Numbered from the stretch's first letter, positions 1-6,271 are shown. The stretch: 18,173 nt of DNA from Metarhizobium sp964253915 (GCF_964253915.1 NZ_CAXUSG020000030.1:1-18173); one strand, 5' to 3'. The notes: generated by a model not told the origin, from the sequence alone. Made by a program: numbers and translations.

Positions 1-65
1 TCGATTATACTTTGGACCCGGTCCGTAGTCGTCGCGTGGTAGCCAATTAAATATTGAGAATCCAA
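1..65 (-). CDS. ADP-ribosyltransferase-fold protein, N-terminal part (gene crosses the window ends)
   Basis: This is the first part of a 191-residue protein whose remainder lies at 17663-18173 on the same strand. Joining the right edge to the left edge keeps the frame open and supplies the N-terminal signature GYHATT (His10) that the right-hand part lacks. The family, known from memory, has a YHGT-type motif, then WLGxGxYFxE, then a late VRN segment, and belongs to the PARP/ART fold. No ATG is available. I chose the TTG at 65 because a G-run at 71-76 sits five bases upstream and could serve as ribosome binding site. The in-frame stop upstream is at 105-107. The start lies only 12 bases after the T-run of the terminator of the preceding gene, so expression may depend on read-through. 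The fold call is fairly sure; the start codon is less so. Confidence 0.7.
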   Translation of the reverse strand, partial: MDSQYLIGYHATTTDRVQSII

Positions 66-76
66 GAAAGCCCCCC

Positions 77-103
77 AAAAAAAAGCCCCTATTAAAGGGG
101 CTT
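77..103 (-). terminator. Intrinsic terminator between the unknown gene and the ADP-ribosyltransferase gene
   Basis: On the minus strand an 8-bp stem (AAGCCCCT / AGGGGCTT with a 5-base loop, 83-103) is followed directly by eight T residues (77-84, the first two shared with the stem). The stop codon of the upstream gene (92-94) lies in the loop. It should reduce transcription into the ADP-ribosyltransferase gene that starts at 65. Confidence 0.85.
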
Positions 104-445
104 CTTACTCGGAAAAGATTCAAACTCCGTTTGAGAGTTTTTATCGATTCTGTTCCGTTCGTCATACCGATCTTGAGATCGCTTATGCAAAGCCATCACC
201 TCTTCGGAAGAAGAGAGCCGGCTTTCAATTCGCGCTTTCTGCTCTGGTGTCAGTTTGCTAAAAGCGCCTTTTTGAGTTTCAGCAAACGATTTGAGATGAG
301 GCATCACTGTATCCTTCCGTCCGGAGGCACGCGCGCCCCTTTCAGAAGGCCTCACGTGAGACCATTCCACTTTCCCAAATACATAGTGAATCAACTGCAT
401 ACTACGAGCAAGTAATTCTGCAGGAACGGCTAATATTTGGTTCAT
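92..445 (-). CDS. Hypothetical protein downstream of the XRE regulator
   Basis: A 117-residue soluble protein that I do not recognise. The start at 445 is chosen because AGGTGA lies just upstream and the stop of the XRE gene (450-452) is four bases away, so the two are probably translated as an operon. A longer frame would begin at 484 inside the XRE gene and has no ribosome binding site. The N-terminal half has a hydrophobic stretch with IHYVFGKVEW near residue 20. The C-terminal half (about 60-105) is charged and probably helical. No signal peptide or membrane segment is seen. It lies between an HTH regulator and an ART-fold protein, so it might be an accessory antitoxin or adaptor; that is inference from position only. 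Confidence 0.7.
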   Translation of the reverse strand: MNQILAVPAELLARSMQLIHYVFGKVEWSHVRPSERGARASGRKDTVMPHLKSFAETQKGAFSKLTPEQKARIESRLSSSEEVMALHKRSQDRYDERNRIDKNSQTEFESFPSKKPL

Positions 446-449
446 ATGG

Positions 450-707
450 TCACCTGACGATCTCCATCTCAATAGAACCGTCAAGCTCAGTAAGGCCCTT
501 GAGCTTCCGCTCCGCGTTTATCAAATTGAAAACGCGGCTTACATTGCTTGCACGAATCTCCCTCCCTCCTTCAAGTCTATAGACCGAACTTGCCGACAGT
601 TTGCCAGCGGGGGCGAGCTTCGCGATGATATCAGATACCTCCCACCCCAATTCGATACGATGGGATTGCAAGTTAGGGTAGAGGGCCATAACGGTTCGTC
701 GAGACAT
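450..707 (-). CDS. XRE-family helix-turn-helix regulator
   Basis: An 85-residue protein with an XRE-type HTH over roughly residues 13-65. ELGWEVSDIIAKLAP supplies the first helices, and the recognition helix region is SASSVYRLEGGREI, followed by VSRVFNLINAE. It is the first gene of a unit continuing with the unknown gene at 92-445 and then the ART-fold gene. This order fits an antitoxin or autorepressor leading a toxin module. Two starts are possible, 707 and 689 (MALYPNLQ); neither has a clear Shine-Dalgarno sequence, so the longer is given. The upstream stretch 708-870 carries a small inverted repeat (TCATT GAG AATGA, 799-811) that could be its operator. Confidence 0.8.
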   Translation of the reverse strand: MSRRTVMALYPNLQSHRIELGWEVSDIIAKLAPAGKLSASSVYRLEGGREIRASNVSRVFNLINAERKLKGLTELDGSIEMEIVR

Positions 708-858
708 AAATGGTACTCAATTTTGGCGTTGTCGAGGCCCTATACGCCTCTTTTCACATAAGACACTGCTATTTAGCTTTTTTGAACGCTATTGACACTC
801 ATTGAGAATGACAACCTACGGATTCTTTCGACTGTCACGTTTTTGCCACAATCACAAA

Positions 859-885
859 CGGATTCTAATATTATATTAGTATCCG
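859..885. repeat. 27-bp imperfect inverted repeat at the recombinase stop codon
   Basis: Arms of 13 bp (859-871 and 873-885) match at 12 of 13 positions around a single central T. The inner 15 bp, CTAATATTATATTAG, is perfect. The stop codon of the recombinase lies inside it. The outer sequence ACGGATTCT also occurs 40 bp to the left at 818-826 in the same orientation. It could be a recombinase-binding site or an RNA hairpin ending the recombinase transcript; there is no T-run after it. Confidence 0.6.
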
Positions 886-1827
886 CTCGATCTCGTCCAG
901 GCTGATGTCATCACTGCGGCGGTCATACAGCTGGGTGGTTTTTGTGGACGAATGGTTGGCGATGTGCGCCGCCTTTTCCAGCGTGCCGCCGTTCTTCAAA
1001 TACGCGGTGATGCCGGTGGCCCGGAACGTGTGGCACCCAATCGCCGTCTCGATCCCGGCCGCCGCCGCACGACGGCGGATCATCGTGTGCACGTCCTGGC
1101 GGGCGAGGGGGGCCTGCGACAGCTGGCCGGTGCCCCGCGCCACCGTGCGGAACAACGGGCCGCGCCCGTCGTCCCCGAACCCTCCGGCCTCGATGTAGTC
1201 GTGCAGGTAGGCTTCCAGCGTGTGATGGCACGGCAGCTCGTGCAGCTTGCCGCCCTTTTCATGCAGACGCACCCACAGACGGCGGTTCTGGGTGTAGACG
1301 TCGCGCACCTTCATGTTGACGGCCGCACTCACACGGGCAAACGAATAGGTCATCAGCGCGATCAGCGCCCGGTCGCGCTGGCCGCTGATCGTGTCGGTCG
1401 GAATGCTCGCCAGCAGCTGGCGGGCTTCCTCTGGCGACAGGACCGGCGTGCGCCCTTTCTTCGCGGAGTATTTCGGGCCGCGTACCGCCTGGGCGGGATT
1501 GACCGGCATCACCTGGCCGACCACCAGCCAGTCGAACAGATGCCGCAGCGCCGCCAGGCGCAGCTTGACGGTCGGCGCGGCCAAGCTCTCGCCCAGCTCT
1601 TCAATCCAGGCGGCAATATGGATCGGCTGAATGGCGGGGAGGGCGGTGACGCCCCGCGTCTCGCACCAAGACAAGAAATCGACCGTCGCGCGGGCATAGG
1701 CCTTACGAGTGTTCGGATTACGGATGTTGGCTGTGAAAAACTCGATGAAGCGCATATGCGCCCGGCCGCCGGCTGTAACGATCAGCGAGGGAAGTACAGA
1801 GGTTTGAACGAGAGTAGGCACATTCAT
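871..1827 (-). CDS. Tyrosine recombinase (phage integrase family)
   Basis: A 318-residue site-specific recombinase. The N-terminal SAM-like DNA-binding domain covers about residues 25-115 (core-binding; NTRKAYARATVDFLSW). The catalytic domain covers about 125-318. All catalytic residues are visible: Arg165 in YSFARVSA, a beta-hairpin lysine at K191/K194 (EKGGKLHELP), His266 and Arg269 in CHTFRATG, His292 in ANHSS and the nucleophile Tyr301 in TTQLYDRR. It should therefore be active. The start at 1827 overlaps the stop of the collar-domain gene as ATGA, which implies translational coupling; Met25 is a weaker alternative. On a plasmid such an enzyme usually resolves multimers, or it may be a remnant of an integrated element. 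Candidate sites lie at both ends of the two-gene unit (859-885 and 2416-2445). Confidence 0.93.
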   Translation of the reverse strand: MNVPTLVQTSVLPSLIVTAGGRAHMRFIEFFTANIRNPNTRKAYARATVDFLSWCETRGVTALPAIQPIHIAAWIEELGESLAAPTVKLRLAALRHLFDWLVVGQVMPVNPAQAVRGPKYSAKKGRTPVLSPEEARQLLASIPTDTISGQRDRALIALMTYSFARVSAAVNMKVRDVYTQNRRLWVRLHEKGGKLHELPCHHTLEAYLHDYIEAGGFGDDGRGPLFRTVARGTGQLSQAPLARQDVHTMIRRRAAAAGIETAIGCHTFRATGITAYLKNGGTLEKAAHIANHSSTKTTQLYDRRSDDISLDEIERILI

Positions 1828-2405
1828 GACCTAAGCCTCTGGCAGTAATGGAGAGCAATGTAAGGCGGCATATTCTGATGAGCTTCGTTCCCTCCTTCAC
1901 TGGCGATGGGGTGGGTGTGTTCCACTTGTGAGAATCTGTGTCCGCCACTGCCGAACGCATTGCCGTTCGGGTTGCTGTCATAGCGCATGGCTAAGCCGCC
2001 ACCACCAGTATTGCCTTCATGCGCATGACTAGGCATCTCGGCTATCGTTAGAATATGGGCTGCTTCTCCACCATGGCTAAGAAGGGGGTGCGCAGACAGC
2101 TCGACCTTCTGCACTCCGCCGGATTGAAGCTGCTGTTCCCAATGACGATAAACTTGGTCGAACTCATCGCCCGCGCCAACAATTATACGTGCTGTTGCTG
2201 GCCTATATGGTTCCCATCCTACGGGACAAGGCCCTGCGAAGGCTACTATTGCTGACTCTGGTAACAATGGGACCAGCGCCCAAGTCTTAATCGCTCCCCA
2301 AGCAGCCACAGCGCCTAACGAGACCAACGCTAAAGCGCCGGTGACGAGCGTTGTTGTGATATGCTCGATCGCCTTTTTTTTGACAGTCTCCCACCATGCG
2401 TACAT
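1824..2405 (-). CDS. Membrane-anchored phage tail-collar-domain protein
   Basis: A 193-residue protein with an N-terminal membrane segment (about residues 18-45, TLVTGALALVSLGAVAAWGA) followed by a phage tail-collar-like domain. Visible landmarks are IVAFAGPCPVGWEPY at about 53-67, RIIVGAGD, LTIAEMPSHAHEG near residue 120 and the terminal HQNMPPYIALHYCQR. The glycine-rich SNPNGNAFGSGGHRF and the many histidines are usual for this domain. Tail collar proteins normally sit on tail fibres; here there are no other phage genes and the protein is membrane-tethered. The start has a strong AGGAGGGG ribosome binding site. It is coupled by ATGA to the tyrosine recombinase. Its job on a plasmid is unknown. 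Confidence 0.8.
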   Translation of the reverse strand: MYAWWETVKKKAIEHITTTLVTGALALVSLGAVAAWGAIKTWALVPLLPESAIVAFAGPCPVGWEPYRPATARIIVGAGDEFDQVYRHWEQQLQSGGVQKVELSAHPLLSHGGEAAHILTIAEMPSHAHEGNTGGGGLAMRYDSNPNGNAFGSGGHRFSQVEHTHPIASEGGNEAHQNMPPYIALHYCQRLRS

Positions 2406-2415
2406 GTTCCCCTCC

Positions 2416-2445
2416 TATCTGACATAAAGGACATTATGTCAGATA
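2416..2445. other. dif-like 12-6-12 inverted repeat, candidate recombination site
   Basis: Two perfect 12-bp arms, TATCTGACATAA (2416-2427) and TTATGTCAGATA (2434-2445), flank a 6-bp spacer, AGGACA. The layout CATAA-N6-TTATG matches the inner part of chromosomal dif sites used by XerC/XerD. It lies just upstream of the collar/recombinase unit, with the left arm touching the collar ribosome binding site. It could be the core site of the plasmid recombinase, a XerCD site, or an operator for this divergent intergenic region. Confidence 0.65.
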
Positions 2446-2530
2446 ATGATAGGATGCAACTTACAATATGCAGGCTTTCGGGAATGCGTTAAGATGCGTC
2501 CCGCACGGCTTGATCCAAGGGGGAGATGAA

Positions 2531-2842
2531 ATGCAATACCTTTTTAATAGTCGAGGCCAGCATATCGCCAACGTTGTGAACGGCCAGCTTCATGCGCCGA
2601 CTGGAAACAATATCGGTCACTTTTTAGAACAGTATGGGTTCTTTATCGACATGCAAGGGCGCTACCTGGGCGAAATCGTTCAAGAAAACCGCCTACTCTA
2701 CCGGGCCGGGAATCCCCACCGCTCCACAAATTTCGGAAACTATGGGAATTACGGCAATGTCGGTAATTACGGAAACCCCGGTAACTATGGCTCAATTGGA
2801 ACGCCAAGCGGTTTTAGGGACGTAGAGACAACTTGGCTGTAA
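2531..2842 (+). CDS. 4-fold beta-flower-type protein
   Basis: A 103-residue protein. The N-terminal 57 residues read as short beta repeats: FNSRGQHIANVVNGQLH, then NIGHFLEQYGFFIDMQGRY and LGEIVQENRLLY. They resemble the small beta-flower family whose members have the IANxxNGQLH and IGHxLEQxxxFIDxxGRYLGEI signatures, recalled from memory. The tail (about 65-95) repeats the unit YGN with variations (NYGNYGNVGNYGNPGNYG), a flexible low-complexity stretch. The start at 2531 is preceded by AAGGGGGAG; the upstream ATG at 2468 has no such site. It is transcribed divergently from the collar/recombinase unit across the dif-like repeat. Function is not known for the family. Confidence 0.75.
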   Translation: MQYLFNSRGQHIANVVNGQLHAPTGNNIGHFLEQYGFFIDMQGRYLGEIVQENRLLYRAGNPHRSTNFGNYGNYGNVGNYGNPGNYGSIGTPSGFRDVETTWL

Positions 2843-2867
2843 CACACACTTTTTTGCAGAAAACCAG

Positions 2868-2891
2868 AAAAGCGGTTTTACGCTTTTACAG
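2868..2891. repeat. Palindromic copy of the plasmid 16-mer between convergent genes
   Basis: The minus strand carries the exact 16-mer CTGTAAAAGCGTAAAA (2876-2891). Together with AAAAGCG at 2868-2874 it forms a 7-bp hairpin with a 6-base loop. It overlaps the stop codon of the PA14-like gene (2886-2888) and follows the beta-flower gene, so it could act as a two-way terminator as well as a protein-binding site. Confidence 0.6.
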
Positions 2892-3782
2892 CTCACACGG
2901 CCGGGCCGCCATATTCACGTTGCGCGGAACGACCGTGAACAACTCATCCGGCTCAAATTCGCGCGGCGTGATGTCATCCGGCCCCTTCACCAGTACATGC
3001 CACTTGAACTTGTCGCCCGGGCTGTACTTGATGAAATTGTTGCTGGTGAGCCAGGTGTGGAACTCCAGCTCGTGGTCGCCGGCCGTCAAGGGCAGCCCGT
3101 TGACTAGACGCGTGCCGTCGGTGTTGTTCTTGAACTCAATCAGCGGCTGGTTGTCGACGTAGACGTTGAACCCGCATTTGTGCCCGAACCCGCACACCAT
3201 ATCCGACGCGAACACATAGCGGCCGTTTTGCTTGGCTCGGAACACGCCATGGAACCGGTACAGATGCATCTGCATCGGATTGTCCTGGGCAAACCGGCCT
3301 GTGAACGGGCAGTTCTGCGTCAGCAGGGTCTTTTTGGCATCGGCCTTGAGTATCCCGTCCTTGCTCCAGTCGTGCAGCTCCACCCGCCAGCCCGGCACGC
3401 TTTTTCGGTCCGTACCGGCCTCTTCGCTTTGCGCGCCATTGACCGGCGGCTCCGACAGGGTGTTTTTCATAAGCTGTTCCAGCTTCTCGAGGCGCTGGCG
3501 CAGTTCCTCGTTTTCCTTTTTCAAGGCTTCCACGCCTGGCTCTGCCGCCACCACCTGGTACGAGGAGCGGGTATCCGCCGGCGCGTCAATCAGGGACGTG
3601 TCGCCATAGCCTGGAAACGCGCTGCGCTGATCGGCTGCCCAGGGCGCCAGGCGTCCGGCGTCATAGGGTAAGGCCACCGCCTCGGCCGGCGCCAGTTTGT
3701 AGCCGGCTTCAGCAAGCGGCCCGGTCCACCCGCCATTGAGAAGGAACAGAAACAGGAACCCCATTGTATAGGCAGCGGTCAT
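2886..3782 (-). CDS. Secreted PA14-like-domain protein with coiled coil
   Basis: A 298-residue protein that starts at 3782, where AAGGGG lies 7 bases upstream; a longer frame to 3839 lacks a site. The N-terminus (MTAAYTMGFLFLFLLNGGW) is a signal peptide or anchor, with possible cleavage after AEA. A short coiled coil, EALKKENEELRQRLEKLEQ, spans about residues 84-107. The C-terminal 165 residues are beta-rich and read like a PA14-type sugar-binding domain: FHGVFRAKQNGRYVFASD, then a cysteine pair (CGFGHKCGF), VDNQPLIEF, and GLPLTAGDHELEFHTW. I infer an exported protein that binds a surface ligand, possibly in cell contact. No neighbouring gene explains it. The PA14 assignment is by pattern and is moderate. 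Confidence 0.65.
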   Translation of the reverse strand: MTAAYTMGFLFLFLLNGGWTGPLAEAGYKLAPAEAVALPYDAGRLAPWAADQRSAFPGYGDTSLIDAPADTRSSYQVVAAEPGVEALKKENEELRQRLEKLEQLMKNTLSEPPVNGAQSEEAGTDRKSVPGWRVELHDWSKDGILKADAKKTLLTQNCPFTGRFAQDNPMQMHLYRFHGVFRAKQNGRYVFASDMVCGFGHKCGFNVYVDNQPLIEFKNNTDGTRLVNGLPLTAGDHELEFHTWLTSNNFIKYSPGDKFKWHVLVKGPDDITPREFEPDELFTVVPRNVNMAARPCEL

Positions 3783-4199
3783 ACCCAACCCCTTGTCGAA
3801 CCCTCCCCAATTTAGATACACGGATGCAGAGAATTGCAACGGGAATCACGCGCTCCCCTTGGTTGTTTTTGGGGCAGCAGGCCCACAAGGTGGGCTTGCT
3901 GGTCCCCAGCCCCCGCTGCAGCCGGGCGCGCGGGTCAAGGCCTTTAGAGCGCAGCGTGCCTTGAGGCGCGTGAGCGGCTGTGGCTTCTTATGCATCGACA
4001 GCAGGATTGAAGCCTTGAAACCAACCGTTCCCGGCTTGGGCAATATTTGTTCACGGTTTCGCAGAAGGCTCTTTTTTGAGAACGAGCAGGGTTGAAAAGG
4101 CCTCAAAACCCTTGTGACTCAAGGCTTCCGAGTAGATAATAGCTCCCTGCGTCCCATTTAGTAGTCCCCACTCTCATCCCCGTCGTACAGGAGAGGCGC
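3783..4199. other. Region of about 415 bp without a credible gene
   Basis: Open frames exist on both strands (3793-4095 plus, 3846-4106 minus), but none has a ribosome binding site, a recognisable domain or steady codon use. The segment 3964-3990 resembles 7225-7253 (shared core GTGAG-GGCTGTGGC with one variable base), which suggests a decayed interspersed repeat. The right end, from about 4143, should hold the promoter of the HUH-motif gene. I see nothing else. Confidence 0.5.
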
Positions 4200-5048
4200 A
4201 TTACCCCCGAACAGAAAAAGGCATATCGGGAAATCATCGCCACGGCTTGCCATATAGATGATGTGCAAACCAGCGCATGGCGTAAGCAAACCGATGTCTT
4301 CAAACAGGTTCATATCGTCGCCGCATTGATTGCGATTTACGGTGAGCGGGCGATGTTCTTTGATTGCCGGATTGACCAGCGGCTAACGCAGCAGGCTTCG
4401 GAAAGTGGCAACATAAAAGCTTTCTTTAATCGCCGCTTCCATGACAAAGGCGTGCATTGGCAGCGGTTGGTGTACTTCCAAACCATTTCCACCAAAAGAG
4501 ATGGCGGAAAGCGCAAACGCGGCCTTGCCAATCTCCATGTTCACGCCCTCTTCATTTTACCGGAACGGCAAACCCTCAAGCAGATACGGGCATCGCTGGC
4601 TGAGATTTTCGGCCGTGTTCCGGGGATGGGCGATATTATTCAGTTCAAGCATACCAAGCCGGATTGGACAAAGCGCTGCGACTTTAATGGCATCACGGCT
4701 CAAGGGCCTCTCGGCAAAATCCTCTACATTCAGCAAGGAATGGGTGGCACCTATAACGATCTCGCTTTTAACGAAAATGGCAAACGGAGCCGGAAAGCGC
4801 CGATTGAGCGCCTACGCTGCAACAAGCGCGCCACAGGTCTTGCACGAGGCATTCCATCGCATTTCAATGCCAAGGCAGCTCTATGTGATCACGTTTCGAC
4901 GCGGGCCGGTGAGCTGGCATTCCAGGCATGGCTTGCGGAAGGCCGTGAACAGCGGCGGGAAGAGAAACGCCGACAGATACGGGAAAAACGGTTAGCGGCC
5001 AAAAACAAGACACCGCCGCCCAGCCGCAAAGCCAATCTACTGGCTTAG
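4200..5048 (+). CDS. HUH-motif protein, probable replication or nicking enzyme, with apparent ATT start
   Basis: The frame is open from 4143 to 5048 but has no ATG, and the first GTG (4263) has no ribosome binding site. AGGAG at 4189-4193 is placed ideally, six bases before an ATT codon at 4200. The residues that follow it (TPEQKKAYREIIATACHIDD) look like genuine protein, so I take 4200 as start, giving 282 residues. The key motif is NLHVHALFILP with His113 and His115, the His-hydrophobic-His pair of HUH endonucleases. A candidate catalytic tyrosine, Tyr176, lies in KILYIQQG. The C-terminal 40 residues are basic (REQRREEKRRQIREKR). Such proteins nick DNA for rolling-circle replication, transposition or transfer. 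This plasmid already has RepA and a relaxase, so this may come from another element. The family is not recognised precisely. Confidence 0.7.
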   Translation: MTPEQKKAYREIIATACHIDDVQTSAWRKQTDVFKQVHIVAALIAIYGERAMFFDCRIDQRLTQQASESGNIKAFFNRRFHDKGVHWQRLVYFQTISTKRDGGKRKRGLANLHVHALFILPERQTLKQIRASLAEIFGRVPGMGDIIQFKHTKPDWTKRCDFNGITAQGPLGKILYIQQGMGGTYNDLAFNENGKRSRKAPIERLRCNKRATGLARGIPSHFNAKAALCDHVSTRAGELAFQAWLAEGREQRREEKRRQIREKRLAAKNKTPPPSRKANLLA

Positions 5049-5073
5049 GAGAAACAGGATCGAGGAGGGGACG

Positions 5074-5286
5074 ATGGGAAAATACGATCTTGTAATTGCA
5101 GGTCATAAAGCGGAGCTTGAAACCCTTGAGGCACCAGGTGTTGCTGTAGTGAAGGAAGGCGATGCCACCATCACAGGCGACGATTTTCAAGCTGGATATC
5201 TGAAGGACGAGGAGCGCATTGCTTTTCTAAAGAGTGAAATTCAGCGCCTTGAGGCAGAAAATGACTCCTATTCAGGCACCAGTTGA
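5074..5286 (+). CDS. Small hypothetical protein downstream of the HUH gene
   Basis: A 70-residue acidic protein with a strong ribosome binding site (GAGGAGGGG) 25 bp after the HUH-motif gene, so probably in the same operon. No known family is recognised. The C-terminal part (about 42-65, LKDEERIAFLKSEIQRLEAEN) is heptad-like and probably a coiled coil, suggesting oligomerisation. Its last codons overlap the 3' end of the opposing HNH gene by 19 bp. Confidence 0.7.
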   Translation: MGKYDLVIAGHKAELETLEAPGVAVVKEGDATITGDDFQAGYLKDEERIAFLKSEIQRLEAENDSYSGTS

Positions 5287-5987
5287 GCGCCGACATTCTT
5301 GAACAGTTGGGCCGTTCGGACTTCCCGGTCCGAAGCGTAGTGGAGCGCCCTATGGCAATTAGGGCAGACCGCAACTGCGTTCGAGACGGTATCGCTTCCT
5401 CCATCTGCAAGAGATTTAACATGGTGCACTTCAAGAAAATGAAGCCCGAGCAAGGTTTTAAACGGAGCGGGAAGTTTACACGCCTCGCAGCGGCCGCCAG
5501 CCCGCTTAAGAACCCATGCTTTAACCCTTGGGTCGCGCAAAAACTGAATGCCAATGGTTTGAACCAGAGCAGGCTTTCTCACACCATGAGGAAAGGGCAT
5601 GTTTGTCCGGCTGAGCAGCTGATGCACCTTCACGTCAAGCTGTTCAGGATCCGCTGTCGGAGCGAACATATCCTCCTCAATGCCAATTCGCTGACGAGCT
5701 ATTGTCACCGTATCTGAAGCAAAGCGGTCGGGAAACTTCAGGATGATTGCCTCATAACTGTCGTTTGCAGGCACCTCGTCGAAACCGCTGGCCCTGCTCT
5801 TAACTCGGCTTTCAATAAGAGCGACCGCCCCTCCTAATCTTCCTAGGTCACGAGGCTCATAACCAATCGACCTAGTTAGATTTCGTGACGCACGAATGTT
5901 TTGATAGGATTTAAGTACCCTGGCCAGTTCCCGATCTAACGGGTCTACACTCCGTGCAAGTTTGTCGAGAATTTTTTCTTCTGTCAT
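5268..5987 (-). CDS. HNH endonuclease
   Basis: A 239-residue protein with a C-terminal HNH nuclease domain over about residues 155-220. The zinc and catalytic signature is intact: CEAC (Cys167, Cys170), LEVHHVKSLADGG with His188-His189, the central Asn203 in VSNAVAVCPN, and CPNCH (Cys208, Cys211). This is the McrA-like arrangement. The N-terminal 150 residues are helical and charged, with no domain I recognise; they may give substrate specificity. It could restrict incoming or modified DNA. It lies 20 bp after the small exported-protein gene and probably shares its transcript. The fold is sure; the target is unknown. Confidence 0.88.
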   Translation of the reverse strand: MTEEKILDKLARSVDPLDRELARVLKSYQNIRASRNLTRSIGYEPRDLGRLGGAVALIESRVKSRASGFDEVPANDSYEAIILKFPDRFASDTVTIARQRIGIEEDMFAPTADPEQLDVKVHQLLSRTNMPFPHGVRKPALVQTIGIQFLRDPRVKAWVLKRAGGRCEACKLPAPFKTLLGLHFLEVHHVKSLADGGSDTVSNAVAVCPNCHRALHYASDREVRTAQLFKNVGAQLVPE

Positions 5988-6007
5988 ATGCCCAACCAGG
6001 TTACCTA

Positions 6008-6271
6008 TTAGCGTCCCGCCCTACGCCATCCGGCCTTTCGAGCTTCGGCCTCGCTGCAAAACCAGCGCTCACCATAGTCAAACCGTATTCTGGTCGCTGC
6101 ATAATCCTGCTGGCCCGGAACGTGGTAGATCCTCTCGCCCGACGTAATGGAAATATTCCCTTTGATGTCACAAGCCGGGTCGTAAAGCTCTTTTGGAACC
6201 AGGGTATGTCCTCCGGCCGCTAGAAAAGCAGCAGCTGAAGCGGAAGCAACCAAGAGGGGAAATTTGCTCAT
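6008..6271 (-). CDS. Small exported protein of the YHVPG / WFCSEAEA family
   Basis: An 87-residue protein. Residues 1-21 (MSKFPLLVASASAAAFLAAGG) form a signal peptide or anchor. The mature part holds the compact domain CDIKGNIS...GERIYHVPG...ERWFCSEAEARKAGWRRA. This domain is common at the C-termini of secreted thermonuclease-like proteins and as a stand-alone small protein, sometimes called the sunset domain from memory. Two cysteines flank it. I chose the start at 6271 for the signal peptide; the longer frame to 6445 has no support and the ribosome binding site is weak. It immediately precedes the HNH nuclease gene. Confidence 0.72.
   Translation of the reverse strand: MSKFPLLVASASAAAFLAAGGHTLVPKELYDPACDIKGNISITSGERIYHVPGQQDYAATRIRFDYGERWFCSEAEARKAGWRRAGR

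Noticed and set aside
799..811. Fur box before the XRE gene
   Set aside because: Only 5-bp arms match and the rest of the Fur consensus is missing; kept only as a possible local operator.
952..1848. 298-codon plus-strand open frame over the recombinase
   Set aside because: It is a GC-rich shadow of an intact tyrosine recombinase with all catalytic residues; no domain and no ribosome binding site.
3180..3671. 163-codon plus-strand frame over the PA14-like gene
   Set aside because: Antisense to a gene with signal peptide and ribosome binding site; no recognisable protein features.
3793..4095. 100-codon plus-strand frame in the gene-free stretch
   Set aside because: No ribosome binding site, no domain, irregular composition; part of it matches the degenerate intergenic repeat.
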